Below, piece by piece: positions 35,704 to 45,915 of a DNA stretch of 64,000 nucleotides. The notes below the pieces were generated by a model. It had not been told where the DNA came from. It made no database searches and saw only the letters and a program-made list of their open reading frames with translations. How positions within the stretch are numbered: position 1 is the stretch's first letter; each line of letters begins with the position of its first letter. Source of the stretch: Ignavibacteria bacterium (GTDB lineage Bacteria > Bacteroidota > Ignavibacteria > Ignavibacteriales > Ignavibacteriaceae); the NCBI GenBank assembly GCA_030693705.1, contig JAUYAB010000041.1, positions 124,001 to 188,000 on the forward strand, read 5' to 3'. The position numbers and the translations under genes are program-made.

Positions 35704-36164
35704 AGAAATTAATTCTTCTGGGATTCTCTTTCCTACTTGTTTCATGCACCCCCGCTCTTCGCTATGTAGAAGAAAGTAAACCGATTGTATCAAATCCTTT
35801 GGCTGCCGACAGTTCCGGAAAAACAAATCCTGTGAGAAATTATGATAAGATTGATGTGCTTGAAAGTTCAATCGAAACCGCCTCTTACTACGCGGATGAG
35901 TTTCATGGAAGAAAAACAAGTAATGGTGAAATTTTTAACATGAATGATCTTACGGCTGCGCACGTTTCGTATCCGCTAAATACGATCTGCCGGGTTACAA
36001 ATTTAAAAAATCAGAAATCCGTGATCGTGAGAATAAACGACCGGAAGCCGAAAACGAATAACCGCTCAATAGATCTTTCACTCGGCGCCGCTAAAGAAAT
36101 TGATATGATTAACGATGGTTTGACGGAAGTGCGTGTTGATATTTTAGAATGGGGAGATAATTAA
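35700..36164 (+). CDS. RlpA-like septal ring lytic transglycosylase lipoprotein
   Basis: A 154-residue lipoprotein with lipobox LLVSCTP near residue 16. The mature part is a double-psi beta-barrel domain: [46 protein letters not shown] and the catalytic aspartate region [13 protein letters not shown]. RlpA cleaves naked glycan strands at the division septum. It lacks the C-terminal SPOR domain of the Pseudomonas protein, so septal targeting would need another route. Coupled to DUF190 by a four-base overlap. Confidence 0.88.
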   Translation: MKKLILLGFSFLLVSCTPALRYVEESKPIVSNPLAADSSGKTNPVRNYDKIDVLESSIETASYYADEFHGRKTSNGEIFNMNDLTAAHVSYPLNTICRVTNLKNQKSVIVRINDRKPKTNNRSIDLSLGAAKEIDMINDGLTEVRVDILEWGDN

Positions 36165-36562
36165 TTAGATAGTTAGTAAAAATATTCTACGCAAAATGGC
36201 AAGAATATTTTTCGGACAAGTTTCTCGCAACGTTCGCAAAGAAAGCGCAACGTCCGCAAAGGGAAAATTCGTAGCGTACTTTGCGGTTCGCGGCGAGCTT
36301 AGCGAGAAAAAAAAGATGAAACAAATACTTCATTCAAGAACAATGTGGTTCTGGCTTTACCAGGTTAGGAATTACGAATTAGGATAGTTAGTAAAAATCC
36401 GCTGCGGCGGACTGCGCAAAATGGCAAGAATATAAATTAGTAAAAGAATAACAGCATGGATGAATGAAAGTGAATGGTTGAATGTTTTTCATTCAGTCAT
36501 TCAATCTTGCATCCATACATTCAATTTGGTTCTGGTTTACCAGGTTATGAATTACGAATTAG
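36165..36562 (+). repeat. Interspersed repeat block, copy A plus fragments
   Basis: This intergenic stretch holds no credible gene. From 36168 it runs atagttagtaaaaat, atggcaagaata, a Cys-free region of gcaacgtccgcaaagggaaa, gcgagcttagcgagaaaaa, gaaacaaatacttcattc and ends in ctggctttaccaggtta at about 36365. The same elements in the same order occur at 56086-56275. A second partial copy (36383-36440) has the ccgctgcggcgg palindrome, and a third fragment (36529-36562) has ctggtttaccaggtta. The frame at 36196-36387 is not kept in the other copy, so it is not a gene. Confidence 0.75.
36454..36516. repeat. Long stem-loop in repeat block
   Basis: ATGGATGAATG with GAATGgtTGAATG on the left pairs with CATTCAgtCATTC and gcATCCAT on the right across a ttttt loop, forming an imperfect stem of about 28 positions. 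It lies within the noncoding repeat block before a T9SS phosphatase gene. Confidence 0.6.
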
Positions 36563-36699
36563 TTTTGCTGCATGGTGATCAAAACAAATCATACTGTGTT
36601 ATGTTTTCTTAAAACTTTTCTTGAAATTACCGGCACTTGTATTTGCACAATTTTTTGCCCAATTTAAGCAGGAATTTTAGTGAAGAAAAGGAGAATTCT
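36563..36699. other. Upstream region of the PhoD-like gene
   Basis: About 137 bases of unique sequence between the repeat block and the ATG at 36700. A ribosome binding site AAGGAG lies at 36688-36693. I could not assign a promoter with confidence. Confidence 0.4.
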
Positions 36700-38766
36700 A
36701 TGAAACTGGTAAAATTGATTTCCGTCTTTTTGTTATTCGGTTTATATGTGGCGCAAGCTCAAAAAATTGCCAACCCACCAATCGTTGGTGGAGTAACTTC
36801 TTCTTCGGCAAGTTTTGTTGTTCGTATTGATGAGGAAGCAGAAGTAAAAATTGGGTTAGATGTTTCTCAATCCTTTCTTAGTCCGATTTATACAAATACA
36901 GTTTCGGCAAAAAGTGATTCCAATTTTTTCTGTCTAACGTCAATCACCGGTCTTCAACCCAAAACAAAATATTTCTACAAAGTATTTATCAACAATGCTC
37001 AAGCGGACGATTCTGTTGAAAGATATTTCACAACGTTTCCTGTTGATGGTGAAAAAACTCAATTCAAATTTGCTTTCGGTTCGTGTCAGAAACAGGGGCA
37101 ACCGGGCACAATCTTCAATAAAATCGCAGATGAAAATCCTGCCTTCTTTCTGCAGCAAGGAGATTGGGGTTATCCCGATACAACAGAATCTCCTTTTTCT
37201 TTTAATGACGATCTCGTGAAAGAAAGTTTTCGTTCACGGTATTCTTTCACCCATCCTTCATGGCAACTAATAAGAAAAACTCCCTACGCTTATACGTATG
37301 ATGACCATGATATGGCTGGTAATAATACTGATGGCTCAATCCTTTATTTACAAGGCGCTCAAAAAATGTTGAGCGCATATAATAAATTGTTTCCTCACTA
37401 TTCTCTTCCCGATATTCAAAAAGGAATGTGGCAAAAATTTACGTATGGAAATGTTGAAGTATTTATGACGGATAACCGCTCGCAAAGAGATCCAAATCTT
37501 TTAGCATTTAAAACAGCAAACGACTCGATCTATTTTGCTCCTGATTCCACCCATTCAATTCTCGGTGATGAACAAATGGAATGGCTGTTGAGCGAATTAA
37601 AAAATTCAAAAGCCGATTGGAAATTTATTTCTTCGGGTACGGCTTTTAACCCGGGAATGCGCGCAGTTATTGAGTTAGCCGTGCTTCTCCAAAAAGATCC
37701 AAAGTACCAGGCGATCCCGACGCTCTATGGAATGTTTAATATAAAAGATATTGCGTTTGAACTTTCCGACAAATGGGCAGGTTTTCCGAAAGATAATTTC
37801 CGTTTGCTGCAAGCGATAAATGAAAATAAAATTACAAACGTAATTTTTCTTTCCGGTGATACTCACACTTCCGGTGTTGATAACGGAAAAAATTCCATGA
37901 TTCCCGAAATGATGGCTGGACCACTCGATATAAAAAATATGGGATTCGTTTCGTTAATGGAACGCTTTGGAGTCTTTGTTTTTAATAGCGGCGGACATAC
38001 TTCAAATCTTCCCGAATCGGAATTTGGTAATGCGTATGGGCGCGTTACCGTCTTTAATGCTGATTCCGTGCTGCTCGAAGCTGTTTCTGAAAACGGAAAT
38101 GTTCTCGGAAAAACTACTGTAAAAAATGGGTATCTGCCGCAAACCGTAGCTGCAACCGTTGCCCCAAGTATAATAAATTTAGATTCCGTTACCGTCGGCA
38201 CATCAAAATGGTCTGCATTCGTGCTTCTTAATCCAAGTACGGAGAATTTAGTTATTACTCAAGTTCAATCTTCTAATCCTAATTTTTCTGTTATGATCTT
38301 CCCGGGAACTTTTACAATCAAACCCGGAGAGAAAAAAATAATTCCTATCTATTATGTTCAAAACCTTGCGCCTAACCAGGGCACTTATGACGATTGTTAT
38401 ATTTCAATTGCATCAAATGTTAATGGCGGACTTTCTCCCGTCTATTGCAAAGCGATTCCTTTCACTCCGAACAGTCTGAATGAAAAAAATATCATTTCTT
38501 CATTCGCACTTTATCAGAACTATCCAAATCCGTTTAATCCAAGCACAGTCATCAGTTGGCAATTAGCAGAAAACAGTAAAGTCAGTTTGAAAATATTTGA
38601 TATACTAGGGAATGAAATAGCCACTTTGATAAATGAAGAACAGCAAGCGGGTTTCCATAATTACGAATTAGGAATTAGGAATTACGAATTGTCGAATGGA
38701 GTATATTTTTACCAACTAAGATCGGGAAATTTTATTGAGACGAAGAAGTTGGTAATTTTGAAATAA
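36700..38766 (+). CDS. PhoD-like alkaline phosphatase with T9SS sorting domain
   Basis: A 688-residue secreted metallophosphatase. ATG 36700 is chosen because it follows AAGGAG and opens a signal peptide (MKLVKLISVFLLFGLYVAQA); the longer frame from 36637 has no ribosome site. An N-terminal Ig-like domain (about 25-110) precedes the PhoD catalytic domain: FAFGSCQKQGQPG, QQGDWG, TYDDHDMAGNN and FLSGDTHTSGVD. After a second Ig-like region comes the sorting domain QNYPNPFNPSTVISWQL with KIFDILGNEIATLINEEQ and SNGVYFYQLRSG. The enzyme would hydrolyse phosphate esters or diesters outside the cell. The segment NYELGIRNYELS in the sorting domain derives from an interspersed repeat. Confidence 0.88.
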   Translation: MKLVKLISVFLLFGLYVAQAQKIANPPIVGGVTSSSASFVVRIDEEAEVKIGLDVSQSFLSPIYTNTVSAKSDSNFFCLTSITGLQPKTKYFYKVFINNAQADDSVERYFTTFPVDGEKTQFKFAFGSCQKQGQPGTIFNKIADENPAFFLQQGDWGYPDTTESPFSFNDDLVKESFRSRYSFTHPSWQLIRKTPYAYTYDDHDMAGNNTDGSILYLQGAQKMLSAYNKLFPHYSLPDIQKGMWQKFTYGNVEVFMTDNRSQRDPNLLAFKTANDSIYFAPDSTHSILGDEQMEWLLSELKNSKADWKFISSGTAFNPGMRAVIELAVLLQKDPKYQAIPTLYGMFNIKDIAFELSDKWAGFPKDNFRLLQAINENKITNVIFLSGDTHTSGVDNGKNSMIPEMMAGPLDIKNMGFVSLMERFGVFVFNSGGHTSNLPESEFGNAYGRVTVFNADSVLLEAVSENGNVLGKTTVKNGYLPQTVAATVAPSIINLDSVTVGTSKWSAFVLLNPSTENLVITQVQSSNPNFSVMIFPGTFTIKPGEKKIIPIYYVQNLAPNQGTYDDCYISIASNVNGGLSPVYCKAIPFTPNSLNEKNIISSFALYQNYPNPFNPSTVISWQLAENSKVSLKIFDILGNEIATLINEEQQAGFHNYELGIRNYELSNGVYFYQLRSGNFIETKKLVILK
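38659..38693 (+). repeat. GAATTACGAATT-type repeat in the PhoD-like sorting domain
   Basis: Identical over 35 bases to the reverse strand of 14165-14199. The reading frame is the same in both genes, giving NYELGIRNYELS directly before the conserved GVYFYQLR strand. Confidence 0.8.
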
Positions 38767-38825
38767 TATTATAATTTTCAACAGTAACAATATTTTTTCG
38801 TTTACTACAAGATCGGAGGCTATTC

Positions 38826-41669
38826 GTGGATTCATTTAATAATCGTTCACTAAAAATAATTTTAGTTTTTTTATTCTTTTCGGCAAACAATTTCTCTCAA
38901 CTTAGCGATAGGTTTTCAGAGGTAAAAAATACAATTCTCAACTCCAATGCAATAAGCGAGATAATTTATAACTCGGGGTCAATCGGTTCGCCATATTCAC
39001 TTCCAAATAAAGAAGATTTAGTCTGGAAAAAATTAGGTTATATGTATGAATTTGGTCCAATGATTGCCGCTAGAGTTGTCGATAAAAACGGTGACACAGT
39101 GAGCATCATCAGTGATTCACACCTTAGAGCTGCTGAAGGCGGTTTTTCCCCGGATGGATATGTTAAATGGGGATGGATGCCGCAGGCAGGTTTCACAAAT
39201 CCTTCCCAGCTTAAAATTGCTACTGCAAAAAACCCTTCTTCATGGCCCACAAATTGGAATCAATGGCAGGGCGAATTTGGTGATGGTCAAATTATCGGAC
39301 AAGATGAAGCTTACTATGTTATGGATGATTTTTCTAATTCCCAATTCCCTTATTACCCTTATCCGAATGATACAACGAAACGTGGTCTTGGTGTTAAAGC
39401 AGAAGTAAGAGTTTATCAATTTGCCAATGGGATGCAGGATGCTCTTATTGTTAAATATAAGATAACTAATGAAAGTCCTAAAACTCTAAATGATGTTTAT
39501 TTTGGTTTTTTTGGAGATCCGCACATTGGTGGGGCATTTGATTACATAGATGACAGAATTAATTATATTAAAAATAGTGCTTCACTTGCTGAACCCCTAA
39601 GAAATACAATTTATGTTTGGGATGATGATTTAATTGGTATGGGTGGAATAACCCCCGGATATTTGTCCTTCAAATTTTTAGAGACACCGGAAAAACTCGA
39701 TTTAACTTCATTTCACCCCGCAAGATATGGAGCTCCAAATTTTCCGAAGAATCGTCCATTGATGTGGCAATGGTTCACAAGCGGGATTGATTCAACAAAT
39801 TCTTTATTAACGAACGCAGGTGATAATGTTCTTCATTTTGGAACAGGTCCCTTTAATTTGAAACCGGGTGAAAGCAAAATCGTGAAACTCGCGATTGCTC
39901 TTTCAGACAATTATGAAGATATGGAAAAAGACATTACATATATTTATTATCATCATAACTGGCCTTTTTTAAGTGATAAAGTTGGAACTGAAGGAGGAAA
40001 TGTTAACTATAAAATTAATTTAACCTCACCCCAAAGCGGTATTGTGCAAGGGCTTGTTCCTATCAACTGGAATTATTCGGGATTGGATCCGGATGCAAAG
40101 GTGATTATTGATTATTCTTTTGATCGTGGAAAAACATGGCTGCCTGTAGTTTTTGAACAATTAATTAATTCTCCATATGTCTGGAACACCACTAATCTTA
40201 ATGATGGCACAAACTATCTTATTCGCGTTATCGCATATAATCCCAAAGACCTTACTCAATACTACTTTGATGTTTGTGATAGCAAATTTACGATTAACAA
40301 TCCGGTAAACGGTAAACCGGAGATAGAATTAGTTAATTCGTTTGACAGTCTCACGGTTAGGACTTCTCCATTTAGTATTAGCTGGACTCTTGAGGACGCG
40401 GATAATGAAACTTCAATTATTTCTCTTTCTTATTCAAATAATATTGATGGTCCATTTTTTCCACTGATTGACGCAAAACAAAGTATGCCGGGGCAATATA
40501 TTTATAATTGGGATTTTACTAATCTCCCGAATTCAGAATCTTATTATTTGAGACTAACTGCTTCCGATGGGAAAAGTGATACAACAATTCTCTCTCCAAA
40601 ATTTAGTATCAATCAAAAGGTTGGGAAATATGCGCAGGATATTTTTCAGCATACAAACGGAATTGGAACTCCGGAATTAGAATTACTGGTTATAGATCCT
40701 TCGCTGGTAACTGGCAACTCTTACGAAATAACTTTTGATGTTGATAGCTTGGGTAAAAAGTTAAATATAAAAAATCTTTCAAGTAACAATTATGTTTTGA
40801 CGGGAATCCCATTAAACCCGCTATTTACAACGCCATATTTTGAAGGCTTAAAATTAAATGTAATTGATAAACAAACAGATATTGATTCTCTTAAATCAAA
40901 ATTTAATCGAATGGAATTAAATGCGACGTTTACAGTTAATTTCGCCTCGATTGGCAGCCCAAAAATTAAAGTCCCTGAAGATTGGACAATTGTTTTTAAT
41001 AGTCTCGATACCATTACAACAGGTCAATATCAATTTCCTGGCGACACTGTAAAAACAACGCGCGGAATAGATGTCATCTGTCCTTTTACTATTATCAATA
41101 ATTCATCCTCCCAAAGAGCTAACTATTTAATTGATGAAAATCTTCCGGCTACTAGAAATAATGGGAAATGGGATTTTGCGGAACATCTCCTTTTGAGGCC
41201 TCAAGACGCAGCCGGCACTACCACAAGTTATGAGGTTAGGTTCAATTTTAGCTCTAACTTGAAACCTGTTAAGGGAGATACACTGAAAATAGTGACGACC
41301 AAATCGATTACTTCTAATGATGTATTCAGATTTACAGCGGACAATAACTTCGTTCTTTCTGCAAAAGATAAATCAATTTTAACCGGTTTTCAGCTTTTTC
41401 AGAATTATCCCAATCCATTCAATCCGTTGACAGTGATTAGTTATCAGTTGGCAGTAAACAGTAAAGTCAGTTTGAAGATATTTGATATTCTCGGGAAAGA
41501 AATAGCCACATTAGTAGATGAAGAACAACACGCGGGGACTTATTCTGTTAAATTTGATGCGACCAACAACCATAAACTAACTACTAACACACTTTCAAGC
41601 GGCGTATATTTTTACCAGCTAAGAGCCGGGAGTTTTGTAGAAACAAAGAAGTTTATTCTGATGAAGTGA
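38826..41669 (+). CDS. Large T9SS-exported protein
   Basis: A 947-residue exported protein starting at GTG 38826, with GGAGG at 38816-38820 and a signal peptide (hydrophobic residues 9-22). No enzyme domain is recognised. Residues about 60-380 resemble a conserved domain seen in T9SS cargo of these bacteria (WGWMPQAGFTNPSQL, GFFGDPHIGGAFDYIDDRIN); residues about 395-590 look like two Ig/fibronectin modules (INLTSPQSGIVQGLVPINW, SISWTLEDADNETSII). The sorting domain starts near residue 855 (QLFQNYPNPFNPLTVISYQL). Probably a surface adhesin, structural or substrate-binding protein, but this is inference. Lies 59 bases behind the PhoD-like gene. Confidence 0.78.
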   Translation: MDSFNNRSLKIILVFLFFSANNFSQLSDRFSEVKNTILNSNAISEIIYNSGSIGSPYSLPNKEDLVWKKLGYMYEFGPMIAARVVDKNGDTVSIISDSHLRAAEGGFSPDGYVKWGWMPQAGFTNPSQLKIATAKNPSSWPTNWNQWQGEFGDGQIIGQDEAYYVMDDFSNSQFPYYPYPNDTTKRGLGVKAEVRVYQFANGMQDALIVKYKITNESPKTLNDVYFGFFGDPHIGGAFDYIDDRINYIKNSASLAEPLRNTIYVWDDDLIGMGGITPGYLSFKFLETPEKLDLTSFHPARYGAPNFPKNRPLMWQWFTSGIDSTNSLLTNAGDNVLHFGTGPFNLKPGESKIVKLAIALSDNYEDMEKDITYIYYHHNWPFLSDKVGTEGGNVNYKINLTSPQSGIVQGLVPINWNYSGLDPDAKVIIDYSFDRGKTWLPVVFEQLINSPYVWNTTNLNDGTNYLIRVIAYNPKDLTQYYFDVCDSKFTINNPVNGKPEIELVNSFDSLTVRTSPFSISWTLEDADNETSIISLSYSNNIDGPFFPLIDAKQSMPGQYIYNWDFTNLPNSESYYLRLTASDGKSDTTILSPKFSINQKVGKYAQDIFQHTNGIGTPELELLVIDPSLVTGNSYEITFDVDSLGKKLNIKNLSSNNYVLTGIPLNPLFTTPYFEGLKLNVIDKQTDIDSLKSKFNRMELNATFTVNFASIGSPKIKVPEDWTIVFNSLDTITTGQYQFPGDTVKTTRGIDVICPFTIINNSSSQRANYLIDENLPATRNNGKWDFAEHLLLRPQDAAGTTTSYEVRFNFSSNLKPVKGDTLKIVTTKSITSNDVFRFTADNNFVLSAKDKSILTGFQLFQNYPNPFNPLTVISYQLAVNSKVSLKIFDILGKEIATLVDEEQHAGTYSVKFDATNNHKLTTNTLSSGVYFYQLRAGSFVETKKFILMK
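41560..41602 (+). repeat. Low-complexity insert in T9SS sorting domain
   Basis: A run of ACCAACAACC, CATAAACTAACTACTAACAC occupies the same loop, between the VKFDAT strand and the SGVYFY strand, where two other cargo genes hold the GAATTACGAATT repeat. It is repeat-like in composition; no second copy was found in this window. Confidence 0.45.
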
Positions 41670-41738
41670 TATTCTTCTATGACCTCGAAGGTGTAAGGTA
41701 AATATGTTTCCTCGTCTTCGAAGTCTAAATAATTTGAG

Positions 41739-43196
41739 CTATTTCAATACCGGTTCCCTTTTGTATTTCCCTTCTGCAACTTTTTTTACCGTTAGAAAAG
41801 CAAGTTTAGTAATTTGTTGGTAGAGAGATTTATTCAGCGTTTCCGGTTTGTCTGTTAATTGATGAAGATGCTCATAACTGTTTGTTGTAACAAAATAAAT
41901 TGCGGGAATTCCCTTATTATGGAATGGACCTGCGTCAGCGCCGCCGCCGTTCCAGGTTGTCTCAATCATCATCTTATCATTATTTGCATCAATCTGTTTT
42001 GCAATCCGCCAAAGCTGCGGAGCGCTTTTCCCGTTTCCGATTTGAATGCTGTCGCCATAACCGACACAATCCATATTCATCATAGCAACAACTTGTTCTT
42101 GTTTAACCGGCAAGTGATTTGCCAAATATTTTGCTCCGTACAAACCTTGCTCTTCACAAGTGAATAAAACAAAAATGATTGACCGTTTATTTTCAATTTT
42201 TCCTTCAGCAAAAGCATGTGCAATTTCCATAACCGCCGCAGAACCGGAAGCATTATCGTTTGCACCGGGGAAATAGATTTTTCCTCCTTGTCCGCCAACG
42301 TGATCAAGATGAGCGCCGATAATAATATATTCATTATTAAGCCTATCGTCTTTTCCTTCAAGAAGTCCTACGACGTTCATTGTTCTTTTCTCTTTGGCGT
42401 AATCGGTTTCAACTTTAATTTTAACTTTGTTTTTCGTTGAAAGCGAGAAAGGATTTTTTGTTAAATCAATTTTTGTCTGCAAATCTTTTAATGTGAAAGA
42501 GCTTCCTTTTAAAATTTCATCTGCGATTGGAATATCAACATGCAGTTCTGGAAAGTTGAGATTCTGTTCACCCGAACCGCTTATTACGCTGCCGATTGGA
42601 AGTTGTGGCTTTTCATCATTTGGAAATGAGACGAATAAAATTCCTACTGCACCGTGTTGAAACGCAACTCTTGCTTTTTCTCTCGGATTCCCGTTCTTCC
42701 AGCCTTTATTTTCAATATTCCATTTAGGTTGATACTTAAAAACCATTGCCACTTTTCCGTTTACATCAACGGATTTGAAATCATCATAAAGAGAGTCGCT
42801 TATTCCATATCCGCAAAAAACAACCGGTGCAGTAATATTTCCCGAACCGGAAAAACCGCGGTAAATATAATCTTTGCCGATTTCACATTTTCTCACCGAA
42901 CCATTACTCCGAATAACAGAAAATTTATCATCCGGTAAAATCTGGTTGTACTCAATGTTCAGATATTGAAAATAGTCTTCATCACCGAAAGGTTTTAGAC
43001 CGGCTTTCTTAAATTCATTCGCCCCAAATTTTGCGGCGGTGTTATAATATTCGCTTCCGGCAAGTCTGCCTTGCAATTCCGGCGAAGCGAGATATTCCAC
43101 ACGCTTCATCAATCTTTCTTTTTTTATGTGAACGGCCTCTTGCGGAAAGGATATCTGTACAAAAAGCAAGGGCAAAAGAAAAAGTAACTTCTTCAT
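41739..43196 (-). CDS. M28 family zinc aminopeptidase
   Basis: A 485-residue exported peptidase with signal peptide (about residues 1-18). A protease-associated (PA) domain lies at about 100-220 (VVFCGYGISDSLYDDFKSVD). The M28 catalytic domain follows with both zinc sites visible: IIGAHLDHVGG, GANDNASGSAAVMEIA, TCEEQGLYGAKYL, MNMDCVGYGDS and FHNKGIPAIYFVTT. It removes N-terminal residues from peptides outside the cytoplasm. No sorting domain is present, so it likely stays in the periplasm. Divergent from the TonB receptor locus. Confidence 0.92.
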   Translation of the reverse strand: MKKLLFLLPLLFVQISFPQEAVHIKKERLMKRVEYLASPELQGRLAGSEYYNTAAKFGANEFKKAGLKPFGDEDYFQYLNIEYNQILPDDKFSVIRSNGSVRKCEIGKDYIYRGFSGSGNITAPVVFCGYGISDSLYDDFKSVDVNGKVAMVFKYQPKWNIENKGWKNGNPREKARVAFQHGAVGILFVSFPNDEKPQLPIGSVISGSGEQNLNFPELHVDIPIADEILKGSSFTLKDLQTKIDLTKNPFSLSTKNKVKIKVETDYAKEKRTMNVVGLLEGKDDRLNNEYIIIGAHLDHVGGQGGKIYFPGANDNASGSAAVMEIAHAFAEGKIENKRSIIFVLFTCEEQGLYGAKYLANHLPVKQEQVVAMMNMDCVGYGDSIQIGNGKSAPQLWRIAKQIDANNDKMMIETTWNGGGADAGPFHNKGIPAIYFVTTNSYEHLHQLTDKPETLNKSLYQQITKLAFLTVKKVAEGKYKREPVLK

Positions 43197-43369
43197 GTTT
43201 TGACTTTCAATATTTATTTTCGGATATACAAAAGTAATTCAAACATCTCAGATTATTAAATAATTGGTATGCACCTTTAATCAGTTTATTACGCGGTTTA
43301 TTTATAAAAAAACAAGAAGTAGTAACGAATTTGTAAATTTAGTCGTCAAAAAAAAGGAATTCTGAAAAA

Positions 43370-45871
43370 ATGGGAAAACTTGTTTTACTGTTTCTTTTTT
43401 GCCTATCACAAATAACTTTAGCGCAAAAAAATGTTATAGCCGGAAAAGTTGAAGATGCTTCATCCGGCGAGATACTGATCGGAGTAAATGTTGTAGTAAA
43501 TGAATTGAGTAATATAGGAGCGGCAACCGATGTGAATGGAAAATTCAGGATATCCGTTCCTGTAGGTAGTTATTCATTAAAGATTAGCTCGGTTGGATAC
43601 GCCCCGATGGTGAAGACAGATGTTATCGTTAAATCGGGGAAAGAGAGTTTTGTAGTGATAAGACTTAATCCAACGAATGTTGAATTGAACGAAGTTGTTG
43701 TGCAGAGTGATTATTTTGATAAATCAATTCAAGTAAATAATCTTGCTACAGTTGTTTTAAGTTCAGAAGAGATCCGGCGATCACCCGGTTCCGCTCAGGA
43801 CTTTCAAAGAATTTTGCAAGGTATGGCAGGCGTTTCATTTTCAAACGATTAGAACAATGAGTTGTTAGTTCGCGGGGGTTCTCCAAATGAAAATCTTACC
43901 GTGTATGATAATATGGAGTTGCACACAACAAATCATTACCCGAACGAAATGAACAGCGGAGGACCCATAAACATGGTTAATGTTGATCTCATCGAAAACA
44001 TTCAATTTTCTACCGGCGGATTTATTTCTAAATATGGCGATAAACTTTCTTCAGTAATGAGCATTGAAACTCGTGAAGGAACGCGGAACAGTTTGCTTAA
44101 AGGAAACGCGAATCTTTCGATGGCAGGCGCGGGAGTGATTTTAGAAGGAGGAATTAATAACGGTAAAGGGTCGTGGGTTTTCTCGGCGCGTAAAAGTTAT
44201 ATTGATCTTATTGCGTCGTCATTCGGATTAACTGCAATTCCTAAATATTATGACTTCCAATTCAAAGTTGGTTACGATCTTTCCCCCATGCATCATCTTT
44301 CAATTTCAGGAATTTATGGAAATGATAAAATACTCTTTGACGGCGAAGCGGATGTGACGCGCGAGTGGCTTGCCAACAGCAAAGATTCAGTTGGATATCA
44401 CCGTATTGATGTTAAGCAGAGTCAAATTGCTGTTGGAACTTCATTGAAAAGTATTTGGGGCAAGAATTTTTATTCTCTCGTCACGGTTTATCACAATAAC
44501 TTAAAATATTATGTTGATATTGATGAGAATTATGTTCAGCGCTCATTCGATGCTTCAGGCAAGTCGTTTAACCATCAGTTGCTCAATACAAGAAAAATTG
44601 TTCGAGACGATCACCACACGGGAATTCTTGCCGGGAAGAGCGAATTTGTCTGGAAAGTTTCGAATGAAAATGAATTAAGTTTTGGCGGATTTTTAGGTTC
44701 TGGAGATTTTGTACAGGACGTTTATGTCTTTGGTGATTCAGCCCGCTATTGGCTGTCTGAGTTTAACACATGGTCGCCAACAGTTGTTAAACCGTTTTCT
44801 CAAATGACTACAGAAATTAAATACTTCGATCAGCAGAAATATTATTTCTTTGTAAATGATAAGATTAAATTATTTGATAACCGCGTAATGCTAAATGTTG
44901 GTTTACGTTATGATTATTTTTCCTACAGTGAAAAAGGATATGCAAGTCCTAGAATTTCCGCATCTTACTACATCATTCCGGGCATAACGAATTTCAACCT
45001 AGCATATGGTGAGTATTACCAAACACAATCGTACCCGACATATGGACCATTGTATGGGAAAAACGAAGATGCAAATGTCAATCGGTATTTAAGGAACACT
45101 CACGCGCGTCATTTAGTTGCCGGCTTTGAACATATTCTTGACGATGGTTTGAAAGTAACTTTAGAAGGGTATTACAAGCAATATTCGGATATCCCGGTTT
45201 CAGAACAGTTCATTCATTTCTTTGATAGAAAGTATCGATCGAATGTTAGAATTAATGCAGGGAAACAAAATGGATATGGTATCGATTTGATGATCCAACA
45301 AAAACTAGTTAAAGATTATTATGGCACTTTGAGTTATTCAAAAATGTTGAGCAAAACAAAAGATCCGCGAATTGGACGAGAAGGAAAAGAATATACTTCG
45401 GATTATGAATTCCCTAATATTTTAACTCTTATCATTGGAAAACGGTATGCCGGTTTACGAAAAAATCTTGACGACATGCCGTTCTACATAAAATATCCAA
45501 GTATGATACTTCCGTTTTCGGATGATATGGAAATCAGTGTTCGCTATCGCTATGCGAGTGGAAAAGTCTACACTCCAAAAGAGTGGAGTACAAATGAACA
45601 ATATTACGAAGGGGGAGTTCGTTGGAGTAAAGGGAATTGGGTAGAAGTTGATGAAATTAATTCAGCGCGTTATCCCGATTATCACCGGCTTGATATCGCG
45701 TTAAACAGTAGGTACAATTTTGAAAAATGGAGTCTCTCCGTTTACCTTTCGGTACAAAATCTTTACAACAGAAAAAATATCGCCGGTTATCAATACAATT
45801 CAGATGGAACCCGCGATAATATTTATCAGTTCTCGCTTCTTCCGGTTGGCGGAATTGAAGTGAATTTTTAA
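43370..45871 (+). pseudogene. TonB-dependent receptor interrupted by one in-frame TAG
   Basis: One reading frame of about 833 codons encodes a full outer-membrane receptor except for a TAG at 43850-43852. Before it: signal peptide, a carboxypeptidase-regulatory-like domain (VIAGKVEDASSGEILIGVNV) and the start of the plug (LQGMAGVSFSND). After it, in the same frame, the plug continues with NNELLVRGGSPNENLTVYDN and a complete 22-strand barrel ending in VGGIEVNF. Relatives usually have Gln or a similar residue here, so one base change (CAG to TAG) explains it. Either a pseudogene, a readthrough event or a sequencing error. The barrel shows no further damage, so the event is recent or the base is wrong. 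Substrate unknown. Confidence 0.8.
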
Positions 45872-45880
45872 GAAGTAATA

Positions 45881-45911
45881 AAAAAAGGCTGTTTCTGGAA
45901 CAGCCTTTTTT
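45881..45911. terminator. Bidirectional hairpin terminator
   Basis: A perfect 13-bp stem AAAAAAGGCTGTT / AACAGCCTTTTTT with the 5-base loop TCTGG lies between the convergent receptor and lipoprotein genes. Confidence 0.88.
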
Positions 45912-45915
45912 ATTC

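Noticed and set aside
10404-36076. Avoidance of the AGATCT site as a sign of the restriction system
   Set aside because: AGATCT is present at 10404 and 36071, and the numbers expected in one window are too small for a test.
36196-36387. A 63-codon open frame in the repeat block
   Set aside because: The equivalent region of the second repeat copy (56124 onward) does not keep the frame, and the sequence is made of repeated short units, so it is noncoding repeat DNA.
41670-41738. Terminator between the large T9SS gene and the M28 gene
   Set aside because: CTCGAAG and CTTCGAAG arms pair poorly with a long loop and no T run follows.
43370-45871. Reassignment of TAG to an amino acid in this genome
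   Set aside because: The TlpA-like gene ends naturally with TAG at the family's normal length, so TAG works as a stop here.
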